Shown piece after piece: positions 1 through 5,776 of a DNA stretch of 5,776 bases. Origin of the DNA: Ramlibacter sp. (GTDB taxonomy: Bacteria > Pseudomonadota > Gammaproteobacteria > Burkholderiales > Burkholderiaceae); the NCBI GenBank assembly GCA_014376915.1, contig JACMQP010000375.1:1-5776 (forward strand), written 5' to 3'. Each line of letters opens with the position of its first letter. Within the stretch, counting starts at the first letter, position 1. Position numbers and translations under genes: made by a program. The notes below the pieces were generated by a model that had not been told where the DNA came from, did no database searches, and saw nothing but the letters and a program-made list of their open reading frames with translations.

Positions 1-2
1 CC

Positions 3-722
3 GCAAACATCCAGTCTGCCGTCACCAGCGTCCAGAAGAACTTCGGCGTCCCGGACATCGTCGGTACCATGCCGGTCGATGCTCTCAACGTTCCGCTTGG
101 CGCAACGGTCGCGCAAAAGGCTTATGCCCTTTCGTTGGCCACAATCTCGCAATACCAGAGCGGGCAGCCCGCCGGTGCAAGCCTGGCCGGCGGGCTGCAG
201 GCGATCCAGAAGTGCCTAGGCGCACCTGCGACAGGCTGCGGAACCGGAACTGCAAACATCGGTTCGCTTCTGAACACAGCCGCTGCTGCGTTTGTGGCCA
301 GTCAACCAAGCTTCTCGAGCATGCCCTCGCCGGTTGCCAGCTTCGGCACCGATTTTATTTCACAGGGAGGACTAACTTGGTCTCCACCACCAATTGGCGC
401 TGACGTTTTCACTTCCAACACGTTTACAGATTACGCAAGTGCAGCAGCCACCTGCAGCAGCGCCAAATTCAATGGATTGAGCGGATGGCGACTGCCAACA
501 ATCACGGAGTTGTCCAGCCTCTATGCATCTGGCTTGATGAATGGCAAGGCGATCTACTTGTGGTCTTCGACTCCTACCAGCAAAGGTGACGCGAACTTTC
601 CTGGATTTCTGGGACTGTTTTTTGCTGATAGCCAAAATCCCAAGCAACAACCGCCGATCAGGGCAGGCAGCGTGGTGAGTAGCGCTCCCGACGACAAAGG
701 CTGGGTAACTTGTGTGCGCTAA
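3..722 (+). CDS. C-terminal part of a DUF1566 (Lcl C-terminal domain-like) protein, 5' end outside the window
   Basis: The frame is open from the first in-frame codon at position 3 to TAA at 720-722, giving 239 visible residues. The ATG at 69 has no ribosome binding site and the reading continues above it, so the gene almost certainly starts to the left. Visible residues 1 to about 120 are low-complexity, rich in Ala, Ser and Gly, with a predicted helical stretch around FGVPDIVG. Residues from about 126 form a DUF1566-type module: Trp126, then GWRLPTITEL at 161-170, WSSTP at 187-191 and a terminal WVTCVR. Cys151 and Cys237 could form a disulfide. This domain is common at the C-terminus of secreted or surface proteins in proteobacteria and its biochemical role is not known. 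Export cannot be shown because the N-terminus is missing. The distal half is about 50% GC, against about 70% or more in lolD and recJ. It converges on lolD. The domain call is fairly firm; function is unknown. Confidence 0.8.
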   Translation, partial: ANIQSAVTSVQKNFGVPDIVGTMPVDALNVPLGATVAQKAYALSLATISQYQSGQPAGASLAGGLQAIQKCLGAPATGCGTGTANIGSLLNTAAAAFVASQPSFSSMPSPVASFGTDFISQGGLTWSPPPIGADVFTSNTFTDYASAAATCSSAKFNGLSGWRLPTITELSSLYASGLMNGKAIYLWSSTPTSKGDANFPGFLGLFFADSQNPKQQPPIRAGSVVSSAPDDKGWVTCVR

Positions 723-741
723 AAAATAAGCGCTCGGGCTA

Positions 742-768
742 CCGATCCCGGGTCAAGCCCGGGATCGG
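742..768. terminator. Perfect 11-bp inverted repeat between convergent genes (possible bidirectional terminator or dispersed palindromic repeat)
   Basis: The arms are CCGATCCCGGG (742-752) and CCCGGGATCGG (758-768), with the 5-nt loop TCAAG; a T-G wobble could shorten the loop to three. It lies in the 58-bp gap between the stop of the DUF1566 gene and the stop of lolD, where a terminator shared by both directions is expected. The plus direction has no T-run after the stem. In the lolD direction TTATTTTTT follows, but only after a 12-nt gap, so it is not a textbook intrinsic terminator. A core of this type (ATCCCGGG-TCAAG-CCCGGGAT) resembles short palindromes repeated between genes in many proteobacterial genomes, so this may be a REP-like copy. 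The structure is certain; the function is inferred. Confidence 0.6.
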
Positions 769-780
769 CAGTCGCCTGGC

Positions 781-1455
781 TTAGCCCAGCCGCCCCGACG
801 TCAATCGCAGCTGCCGCCCGCAGCGGGCGGCCAGGGTCTCGTCATGCGTGACCAGCACGAACGCCGTGCCCTGGTCGCGGGCCAGCTGCAGCATCAGTTC
901 GAACACGCCGTCCGCGGTGCTGCGATCGAGGTTGCCGGTGGGCTCGTCGGCGAGCACGCAGGCCGGCCGCGTGACCAGCGCCCGGGCGATCGCCACCCGC
1001 TGGCGCTCGCCACCGGAGAGTTCGGCCGGCCGGTGCCTGACCCGCTCGCGCAGGCCCACCGATTCCAGCGTCTTCGCGGCCTGCGCATGGCAGTCCTCCA
1101 TCGGCAGCCGGCGGATCCGCAGCGGCATGGCGACGTTGTCGAGCGCGCTGAACTCCGGCAGCAGGTGATGGAACTGGTAGACGAAGCCCAGGTGGTGGTT
1201 GCGCAGTCGCCCCTGTTCGGCGGCGGAGAGGCGCGACATCTCTTGTCCCATCAGCTGCACGGCGCCCGAGGTCGGTGCGTCCAGTCCGCCCAGCAGGTGC
1301 AACAGGGTGCTCTTTCCGGAGCCGGAGGCGCCGACGATCGCCAGCGTTTCACCGGCGTGCACCTGCAGGTCGATGCCGCGCAGCACTTCCACATCCAGCG
1401 ACCCCTCGGTGAAGCGCTTGGTCAGGCCCTGGCATTGCAACACCACATCACTCAT
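781..1455 (-). CDS. lolD: LolD, ATP-binding subunit of the lipoprotein-releasing ABC transporter
   Basis: This 224-aa cytoplasmic ATPase powers release of outer-membrane lipoproteins from the inner membrane to the periplasmic carrier LolA. All ABC motifs are present in order: Walker [10 protein letters not shown] (42-50), Q-loop Gln94 within [10 protein letters not shown], signature LSGGE (146-150), Walker B CVLADE (166-171), D-loop near GNLD (174-177) and the switch His204 in VTHD. The FHHLLPEF stretch after the Q-loop is typical of LolD and separates it from MacB or FtsE. Length matches the family (about 225-235 aa). The ATG at 1455 overlaps the end of lolC by 8 nt (ATGAGTGA), and a GAGG lies 9 nt upstream inside lolC, so translation is probably coupled. 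The stop is TAA at 783-781. It is the last gene of a two-gene operon and faces the DUF1566 gene tail to tail. Confidence 0.96.
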   Translation of the reverse strand: MSDVVLQCQGLTKRFTEGSLDVEVLRGIDLQVHAGETLAIVGASGSGKSTLLHLLGGLDAPTSGAVQLMGQEMSRLSAAEQGRLRNHHLGFVYQFHHLLPEFSALDNVAMPLRIRRLPMEDCHAQAAKTLESVGLRERVRHRPAELSGGERQRVAIARALVTRPACVLADEPTGNLDRSTADGVFELMLQLARDQGTAFVLVTHDETLAARCGRQLRLTSGRLG

Positions 1456-2704
1456 AGCGCAGTGCCTCGGCGGGGTTGACGCGGCTCGCGCGCCAGCTCG
1501 GATAGATGGTGGCGATGAAGGCCAGCACCAGCGAGATCAGCGCGATCGGCACGATGTCCGACCGCTGCGGCTCGCTCGGCATGCTGCTGATCAGGTAGAT
1601 GTCCTTGGGCAGGAAGCTGGCGTTGAGCGCGTGCTCCAGCGCCGGCACGATGATGTCGATGTTGACCGCAATGCCCAGCCCCAGCAGCAGGCCGGCCAGC
1701 GTGCCGATCACGCCCACCATCGCGCCCTGCACGACGAAGATCCCCATGATGCTGGCCGGGCTCGCGCCCAGGGTGCGCAGGATGGCAATGTCGGCCCGCT
1801 TGTCGGTCACCGTCATCACCAGCGTGCTCACCAGGTTGAACGCGGCGACGGCGACGATCAGCGTCAGGATGATGAACATCATGCGTTTCTCGAGCTGCAC
1901 GGCCGCGAACCAGGTGCGATTCTGGCGCGTCCAGTCCTTGATCAGAAACGAGCCGGTCAGCGTACGCCCCAGTTCTCCCGCCACCTCGCGGGCCTGGTGC
2001 AGGTCCTTGAGCTTGAGCCGGATGCCGGTCGGCCCCTCGAGCCGGAAGATGCGCTGCGCGTCGTCCATGTGCAGCAGCACCAGTCCGTTGTCGTATTCGT
2101 AGTGGCCGGAATCGAAGGTGCCGACCACCGTCATCTGCTTCAGGCGCGGCACCACGCCCGCGGGCGTGACCTGGCCGCTGGGAGCGATCAGCGTCACCGG
2201 GTCGCCGACCCGCACGCCCAGGTTGCGCGCCAGCTCGGCGCCCAGCACGATGCCGAACTGCCCCGGCACCAGCTTGTCCAGGCTGGAGTTCTGCATCGAC
2301 GCGGCAATGTCGGTGACTTCGTTCTCGTGCGCCGGGTCGATGCCGCGCACGATGGCGCCGCGCATGTCCTCCCCGCGTGCCAGCAGCGCCTGGGCCGCGA
2401 TGAAAGGGGCGGCGCCGATGACCTGCGGGTTCTGGCGCGCCTGCGCCATGGTCAGCGGCAGGTCCGGCAGCACGCCGCCGCCGGGGCCGTAGATCTCGAT
2501 GTGCGAAACGACACTCAGCATGCGGTCGCGGACTTCCTTCTGGAAGCCGTTCATCACCGACAGCACGATGATCAGCGCCGCGACGCCCAAGGCGATGCCG
2601 AGCATCGAGACGCCTGAGATGAAGGAGATGAAGCCGTTGCGGCGGGTGGCGCGGCCGGCCCGCGTGTAGCGCCAGCCCAGGGCCAGTTCGTAAGGAAGTC
2701 GCAT
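1448..2704 (-). CDS. lolC: LolC/LolE-family permease of the lipoprotein-releasing ABC transporter
   Basis: This inner-membrane permease works with LolD to pull lipoproteins out of the membrane for LolA. From ATG at 2704 it has 418 residues, close to E. coli LolC (399) and LolE (414). Four membrane segments are visible: about 25-50, 275-299, 317-348 and 384-403. The first pair encloses a large periplasmic MacB_PCD-like domain (about 51-273), and the last three form the FtsX domain, with the conserved STLVM and [10 protein letters not shown] near 293-313. I chose [15 protein letters not shown] because family members start a few residues before this LxLxxRYxR segment; upstream TTG 2746 and ATG 2737 are in frame and would add 14 or 11 residues. 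None of these starts has a strong Shine-Dalgarno. Residues about 174-190 ([17 protein letters not shown]) resemble the LolA-binding Hook of LolC. No second permease gene is adjacent, so it may be a single LolF-type subunit acting as a homodimer; that part is inference. Confidence 0.93.
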   Translation of the reverse strand: MRLPYELALGWRYTRAGRATRRNGFISFISGVSMLGIALGVAALIIVLSVMNGFQKEVRDRMLSVVSHIEIYGPGGGVLPDLPLTMAQARQNPQVIGAAPFIAAQALLARGEDMRGAIVRGIDPAHENEVTDIAASMQNSSLDKLVPGQFGIVLGAELARNLGVRVGDPVTLIAPSGQVTPAGVVPRLKQMTVVGTFDSGHYEYDNGLVLLHMDDAQRIFRLEGPTGIRLKLKDLHQAREVAGELGRTLTGSFLIKDWTRQNRTWFAAVQLEKRMMFIILTLIVAVAAFNLVSTLVMTVTDKRADIAILRTLGASPASIMGIFVVQGAMVGVIGTLAGLLLGLGIAVNIDIIVPALEHALNASFLPKDIYLISSMPSEPQRSDIVPIALISLVLAFIATIYPSWRASRVNPAEALRYE

Positions 2705-2754
2705 GAAGCCGCTTTGTTGGGTCAGCAATTGTGGCATCCCGGACAATGGGGGTC
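2705..2754. promoter_or_regulatory. Short divergent intergenic region between lolC and the RpfE-like gene
   Basis: Two operons start back to back with only 50 bp between the chosen ATG codons at 2704 (minus) and 2755 (plus). Alternative in-frame starts on both strands (TTG 2746 and ATG 2737 for lolC; GTG 2731 and ATG 2746 for the plus gene) would make the 5' ends overlap. I found no convincing -35/-10 pair on either strand within the gap: a GACAAT at 2742-2747 could be a plus-strand -10 but lacks a partner at 16-18 bp. Promoters may therefore lie partly inside the opposite coding sequence. The plus-strand ATG has a G-run (2748-2752) only 2 nt upstream, which is tight for a ribosome binding site. 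The regulatory role is inferred from the divergent layout alone. Confidence 0.35.
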
Positions 2755-3708
2755 ATGTCAGACGGCGCCCACTTGTTGATCCCCTTCGCCGCGTGCCTGG
2801 AACCCGGCTCCCGCGAGGCGGCGCAAAAGCTGCAATTGCCGCAGCTCCAGCGTCTGCTGGCCCGGCTGGAACCGTCCGCGACCGACGCCGGCGACCCGCG
2901 CAGCCTGTCGCCACCGCACGAGCGGGTGTTGGCCGCGGCCTGCGGCCTCGCGGCACCTGACGGTTGCCTTCCCTGGGCCGCATGGCAGGTGCATCAGGCC
3001 GGCGGCGCCGCCGCCGGCCAGGCCTGGGCCTGGATCACGCCCTGCCACTGGCACGTGGCGACCGACCACATCGTGATGCAGCACCCGCTGCAACTGCGGC
3101 TCGATGCGGCGGAATCACAGGCGCTGCTCACGGCAATGCAGCCGTTCTTCGACCAGGACGGTATCGCGCTCGAATACCACGCGCCGACCCGCTGGCTGGC
3201 GCGCGGCGAGCTGTTCCGAGGCCTGGCCGCCGCGTCGCTGGACCGGGTGATGGGCCGCGACATTGACGTTTGGGTGCCGCGCGCTGCAGCCGCCGCGCCG
3301 CTGCGCCGGCTGCAGCAGGAAATGCAGATGCTGCTTTACACCCACGCGGTCAACGACGAGCGGATGCGCGGCAGCCTGCTGCCGGTCAACTCGTTCTGGG
3401 CCAGCGGCACCGGGGTGTTGCCGGCCGGCCATCGCGGCGCGCCACCGGCCGGCCTGCTGGTGCCGCACCAGTTGCGCGACGCCGCGCTGCTGCGCGACTG
3501 GACTGCGTGGGCGGCCGCCTGGCAACAGCTCGACGACCTGCAGTGCCGGCAATTGAACACCGACCTGGACCGCGGCCAGCCTGTGGCGCTCACCCTTTGC
3601 GGTGAATCCAATGCGCGCAGCTGGGCGGGCCGGGGAACCGGCTGGTGGCGGCGCCTGCGTGGCGCCTTGGACCGCCAGACTTTGGCGAATCTCTTCGAGA
3701 CACTATGA
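2755..3708 (+). CDS. rpfE: RpfE-like / phosphoglycerate-mutase-like protein of unknown function
   Basis: The product is a 317-aa, probably soluble protein with no signal peptide or membrane segment. Conserved stretches I associate with RpfE-type proteins encoded next to recJ in Xanthomonas and Burkholderia/Ralstonia are the N-terminal LLIPFA, TPCHWHVATDHIVM (from Thr95), ALEYHAPTRWLARGE, LQQEMQMLLYTHAVND (MLLYTH at 192-197) and VNSFWASGTG (from Val211). Such proteins are often annotated as related to cofactor-independent phosphoglycerate mutase. The NSFWASGTG element resembles the NxxWxxGxG element of archaeal-type mutases, but I do not see the metal-binding Asp/Ser signature expected near the N-terminus, so mutase activity is doubtful. 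The name comes from the Xanthomonas regulation-of-pathogenicity-factors cluster; no DSF genes (rpfF, rpfC, rpfG) are in this window. I prefer ATG 2755 over GTG 2731 or ATG 2746 because LLIPFA lies close to the start in relatives. The TGA stop overlaps the recJ ATG. Family call good; function unknown. Confidence 0.72.
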   Translation: MSDGAHLLIPFAACLEPGSREAAQKLQLPQLQRLLARLEPSATDAGDPRSLSPPHERVLAAACGLAAPDGCLPWAAWQVHQAGGAAAGQAWAWITPCHWHVATDHIVMQHPLQLRLDAAESQALLTAMQPFFDQDGIALEYHAPTRWLARGELFRGLAAASLDRVMGRDIDVWVPRAAAAAPLRRLQQEMQMLLYTHAVNDERMRGSLLPVNSFWASGTGVLPAGHRGAPPAGLLVPHQLRDAALLRDWTAWAAAWQQLDDLQCRQLNTDLDRGQPVALTLCGESNARSWAGRGTGWWRRLRGALDRQTLANLFETL

Positions 3709-5414
3709 AAATCCTGGTCAGGGACATTCCGCCACGCGCCGCCTGGGCGCTGGAACAAGCCGGCATTCATCCGCTGCTGGCCCGCCTGTACGCTGCCCGC
3801 GGCGTGGTCGGAAAGGACGAACTGGATGACGCGCTGGCGCGCCTGCTGCCGCCCTCGGGCATGAAGGGCGCGCAGGAAGCGGCCGTGCTGCTGGCCGATG
3901 CCATCGCCGCCGGCAAGCGCCTCTGCGTGGTGGCCGACTACGATTGCGACGGCGCGACCGCCTGCGCGGTGGCGGTGCGCGGGCTGCGGCTGCTTGGCGC
4001 CACGAACGTGGGCTACATCGTGCCGGACCGGGTCATCGACGGCTACGGCCTGACGGCACCGATCGCGCAGCGGGTCAAAGACAGCGGCGCCGACCTCCTG
4101 ATCACGGTCGACAACGGCATCGCCAGCGTGGACGGCGTTGCCAGGGCGAACGCGCTCGGGCTGCAGGTCCTGGTCACCGACCACCACCTGCCCGGGTCCG
4201 AGTTGCCGGATGCGGCGGTGATCGTCAACCCGAACCAGCCGGGCTGCGGTTTCGAGAGCAAGTCGATCGCCGGCGTCGGCGTGATGTTCTATGTGCTGCT
4301 GGCGCTGCGGGCTGAGCTGCGCCAGCGCGGGCTGTTCACCGCCGAATCTCAACCCAGGCTCGACGCCCTGCTGCCGCTGGTGGCGCTGGGCACGGTGGCC
4401 GACGTGGTGAAGCTCGATGCCAATAACCGCCGGCTGGTGGCGCAGGGTCTCAAGCGCGTCCGGGCCGGCCAACTCCCCTGCGGCCTGGCCAGCCTGTTCA
4501 CCGCGGCGGCGCGCCAGGCGCGCGTCGCGACCACCTTCGATTTCGGCTTCGCGCTCGGGCCGCGCATCAACGCGGCCGGCCGGCTCGCCGACATGACACT
4601 GGGCATCGAATGCCTGCTGACCGACGACGCGGCGCGGGCCGACGAACTCGCGCGCATGCTGGACGGCATCAACCGGGAGCGGCGCGAGATCGAGGGCGAC
4701 ATGCGCGAGCAGGCAATGCTGATCGCCGAATCACTCTTCGACGAAGGCGCCGAGCCGCCACCGGCGATCTGCGTGTTCGACCCCGACTTCCACGAAGGCG
4801 TGGTGGGCATCGTCGCGTCGCGCATCAAGGACAAACTGCATCGGCCCACCTTCGTGTTCGCCGCCAGCCAGGCGCCGGGCAAGGAGCACGAGCTGAAGGG
4901 TTCCGGGCGCTCCATTCCGGGCTTCCATTTGCGCGATGCACTGGACCTGGTGGCGAAGCGCCATCCGGGTGTACTCCTGCGGTTCGGCGGCCATGCGATG
5001 GCAGCCGGTTGCACCGTGGGCGAGGAGCACATCGACACCTTCGAGCAGGCTTTGAGCCAGGTGGCGCAGGAGTGGCTTGACACCGAGACGCTGGCCCGTC
5101 GGATCCACACCGACGGTCCGCTGCTGCCCGAATATCGGCGGCCGGAGCTGGTCGACACGCTGCACCACGAGGTGTGGGGCCAGGGCTTCGCGCCGCCGCT
5201 GTTCAGCGAGGAAGTGGAAGTGGTGTCGCAGCGGCTGGTGGGAGAAAAGCACCTGGCGCTAAAACTGAAGCACCAGGGGACAGCGGTTGACGGCATCTGG
5301 TTCGGCCATACAGAGCCGCTGCCGGCGCGTGTGGTGCTGGCCTTCCGGCTCGACGCGGACGAATGGCAAGGCGCGCGGCGGGTGCGCTTCCTGGTGGAAG
5401 GCGCGGAGACCTGA
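3705..5414 (+). CDS. recJ: RecJ, single-stranded-DNA-specific 5'->3' exonuclease
   Basis: RecJ degrades single-stranded DNA from the 5' end in RecF-pathway recombination, mismatch repair and base-excision repair. The 569 aa from ATG 3705 match E. coli RecJ (577). DHH-domain motifs are complete: VVADYDCDGATA at 75-86 (Asp78, Asp80, Asp82), ITVDNGI with Asp136, and VTDHHLPG with Asp159-His160-His161. These residues bind the catalytic Mn/Mg ions. PRINAAGR follows at about 286-293. The DHHA1 domain holds FGGHAMAAG at 427-435, which contacts nucleic acid, and the C-terminus forms the OB-like domain. Usual E. coli-type FDAD reads YDCD here, a conservative change that keeps all acidic residues. An in-frame ATG at 3645 would add 20 residues inside the upstream gene; I rejected it because ATG 3705 forms the 4-nt ATGA overlap with the RpfE-like stop and MKILVRDIP is a normal RecJ start. 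Expression is probably coupled to the upstream gene. Confidence 0.96.
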   Translation: MKILVRDIPPRAAWALEQAGIHPLLARLYAARGVVGKDELDDALARLLPPSGMKGAQEAAVLLADAIAAGKRLCVVADYDCDGATACAVAVRGLRLLGATNVGYIVPDRVIDGYGLTAPIAQRVKDSGADLLITVDNGIASVDGVARANALGLQVLVTDHHLPGSELPDAAVIVNPNQPGCGFESKSIAGVGVMFYVLLALRAELRQRGLFTAESQPRLDALLPLVALGTVADVVKLDANNRRLVAQGLKRVRAGQLPCGLASLFTAAARQARVATTFDFGFALGPRINAAGRLADMTLGIECLLTDDAARADELARMLDGINRERREIEGDMREQAMLIAESLFDEGAEPPPAICVFDPDFHEGVVGIVASRIKDKLHRPTFVFAASQAPGKEHELKGSGRSIPGFHLRDALDLVAKRHPGVLLRFGGHAMAAGCTVGEEHIDTFEQALSQVAQEWLDTETLARRIHTDGPLLPEYRRPELVDTLHHEVWGQGFAPPLFSEEVEVVSQRLVGEKHLALKLKHQGTAVDGIWFGHTEPLPARVVLAFRLDADEWQGARRVRFLVEGAET

Positions 5415-5420
5415 CTGCGC

Positions 5421-5732
5421 TCAGGCGTGCACTGCGGCGCCCCAGCCGCGTGGGTCGTCGAAATAGGCGAACAGGAGCACGGCGATCGAGCGCAGGTGGT
5501 CGTCGGCCATGGTGTGCGCACGGGCCAGCTGCCACATCGCGTACTCCCGATCGCCGAGCATCATGTCGGCGCTGGCGCAGCGGCCGTGGCCCGCCATCAG
5601 CAGCGCGAACGTGCCCAGTAGTTCCGTCGGACAGTAACGCGACGCATCCGGTTCCACGTACTCGTCCGACGCATCGATCGACGTCTCGTCGGTCGCGTTG
5701 CGCCGGGCGATGGCTTGGTAGGCTTGGTCCAT
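5421..5732 (-). CDS. Small hypothetical protein (103 aa), convergent with recJ
   Basis: I do not recognise this family. The predicted protein has an acidic, polar N-terminal third (Asp/Glu-rich, residues about 14-31) and then two likely amphipathic helices: TELLGTFALLMAGHGRC (about 37-53) and REYAMWQLARAHTMADD (about 62-78), running into LRSIAVLLFAYFDD. There is no signal peptide and no clear membrane segment. Two cysteines (Cys34 and Cys53) are present without a metal-binding pattern. The ATG at 5732 has AGGG at 5744-5741, 8 nt upstream, and AAGGA slightly further away, which supports it as a start. Its TGA is 6 bp from the recJ stop, with no terminator between. The other frames over this stretch give low-complexity Arg/Ala-rich translations, so this is the likeliest coding frame, though a small convergent gene remains less certain than its neighbours. 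Confidence 0.65.
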   Translation of the reverse strand: MDQAYQAIARRNATDETSIDASDEYVEPDASRYCPTELLGTFALLMAGHGRCASADMMLGDREYAMWQLARAHTMADDHLRSIAVLLFAYFDDPRGWGAAVHA

Positions 5733-5752
5733 GGCGGTTTCCCTGTCCTTGA

Positions 5753-5770
5753 TACTGTGGTTGGACAGTA
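5753..5770. promoter_or_regulatory. 18-bp perfect inverted repeat upstream of the small hypothetical gene (candidate operator)
   Basis: The plus strand reads TACTGT-GGTTGG-ACAGTA: two perfect 6-bp arms with a 6-bp spacer, 20 bp upstream of the ATG at 5732. It lies between a weak -35-like TGGACC (5776-5771, minus strand) and a -10-like TATCAA (5754-5749) spaced by 16 bp, so a bound protein could block transcription. That promoter would leave a leader of only about 10 nt, which would cut into the Shine-Dalgarno, so the promoter is doubtful. Overlapping it is a second inverted repeat, TGGAC-N5-GTCCA (5762-5776). The outer bases recall the E. coli LexA box, but the CTG-N8-CAG spacing differs from the required CTG-N10-CAG. 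The repeat is certain; operator function is a guess. Confidence 0.35.
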
Positions 5771-5776
5771 GGTCCA

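Noticed and set aside
69..722. A complete 217-aa gene beginning at ATG 69
   Set aside because: There is no ribosome binding site, and the same frame stays open to the left edge with continuous protein-like sequence, so the gene is partial and starts outside the window.
1199..2617. A 472-codon open frame on the plus strand antisense to lolC and part of lolD
   Set aside because: It mirrors the lolC frame in high-GC DNA. Its translation is His/Arg/Gln/Ala-rich low complexity with no domain, while the minus-strand frames encode textbook LolC/E and LolD.
2997..3019. Palindrome with 9-bp perfect arms (GGCCGGCGG / CCGCCGGCC) around CGCCG
   Set aside because: It lies inside the RpfE-like gene and encodes a Gly/Ala run (AGGAAAG). 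Such stems arise easily from GGC/GCC codons in this GC-rich genome.
3421..3454. Two copies of CCGGCCGGCC 14 bp apart
   Set aside because: They fall within coding sequence and are explained by Pro/Ala/Gly codon use. Short GGCC-type words are frequent throughout the window.
3336..4472. A 378-codon minus-strand open frame across the RpfE-like gene and recJ
   Set aside because: It is antisense to two well supported genes and has a low-complexity Arg/Gln/His-rich translation, typical of a GC-driven spurious frame.
4349..5521. A 390-codon minus-strand open frame antisense to recJ
   Set aside because: Ser/Arg/Pro/Thr-rich shadow of recJ with no motif; the complete DHH and DHHA1 motifs of RecJ decide the coding strand.
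5753..5770. LexA/SOS box upstream of a gene next to recJ
   Set aside because: TACTGT...ACAGTA looks like the E. coli LexA ends, but the spacing is CTG-N8-CAG rather than CTG-N10-CAG, the centre is not AT-rich, and the site is not upstream of recJ.

Overview
The window is high-GC DNA (about 65-75% in the core genes) packed with genes on both strands, which fits a chromosome of a gammaproteobacterium. The gene set points to the Xanthomonadales (Lysobacterales), perhaps the Rhodanobacteraceae. The main reason is an RpfE-family gene joined to recJ, an arrangement I know from Xanthomonas and also from Burkholderia/Ralstonia, beside a two-gene lolC-lolD operon. The taxonomic call is inference.

Layout, left to right. 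(1) Positions 3-722, plus strand: the C-terminal part of a gene that enters from the left and ends in a DUF1566 / Lcl C-terminal-type domain. It is probably an exported or surface protein, and its distal half is clearly poorer in GC than the rest of the window. (2) Positions 742-768: a perfect 11-bp stem in the 58-bp convergent gap, possibly a terminator and/or a dispersed palindromic repeat. (3) Minus strand: lolC (2704-1448) then lolD (1455-781), overlapping by 8 nt. Together they encode the inner-membrane ABC machine that extracts lipoproteins for delivery to the outer membrane. (4) About 50 bp between divergent starts. (5) Plus strand: an RpfE-like gene (2755-3708) overlapping recJ (3705-5414) by 4 nt, so the two are very likely translationally coupled. 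(6) Minus strand: an unrecognised 103-aa gene (5732-5421) ending 6 bp from recJ. Its upstream region carries an 18-bp inverted repeat close to the right edge.

Functionally this is mostly housekeeping: lipoprotein sorting (lolCD) and single-strand 5'->3' exonuclease repair (recJ). Three less understood parts surround it: the RpfE-like protein, the DUF1566 protein and the small convergent gene. I see no clear new multi-gene system, RNA gene, CRISPR array or complete mobile element. The best leads are the function of the RpfE-like protein coupled to RecJ, the single permease gene (possibly a LolF-type LolC/LolE hybrid), the low-GC DUF1566 gene beside lolD, and the palindrome upstream of the small gene.
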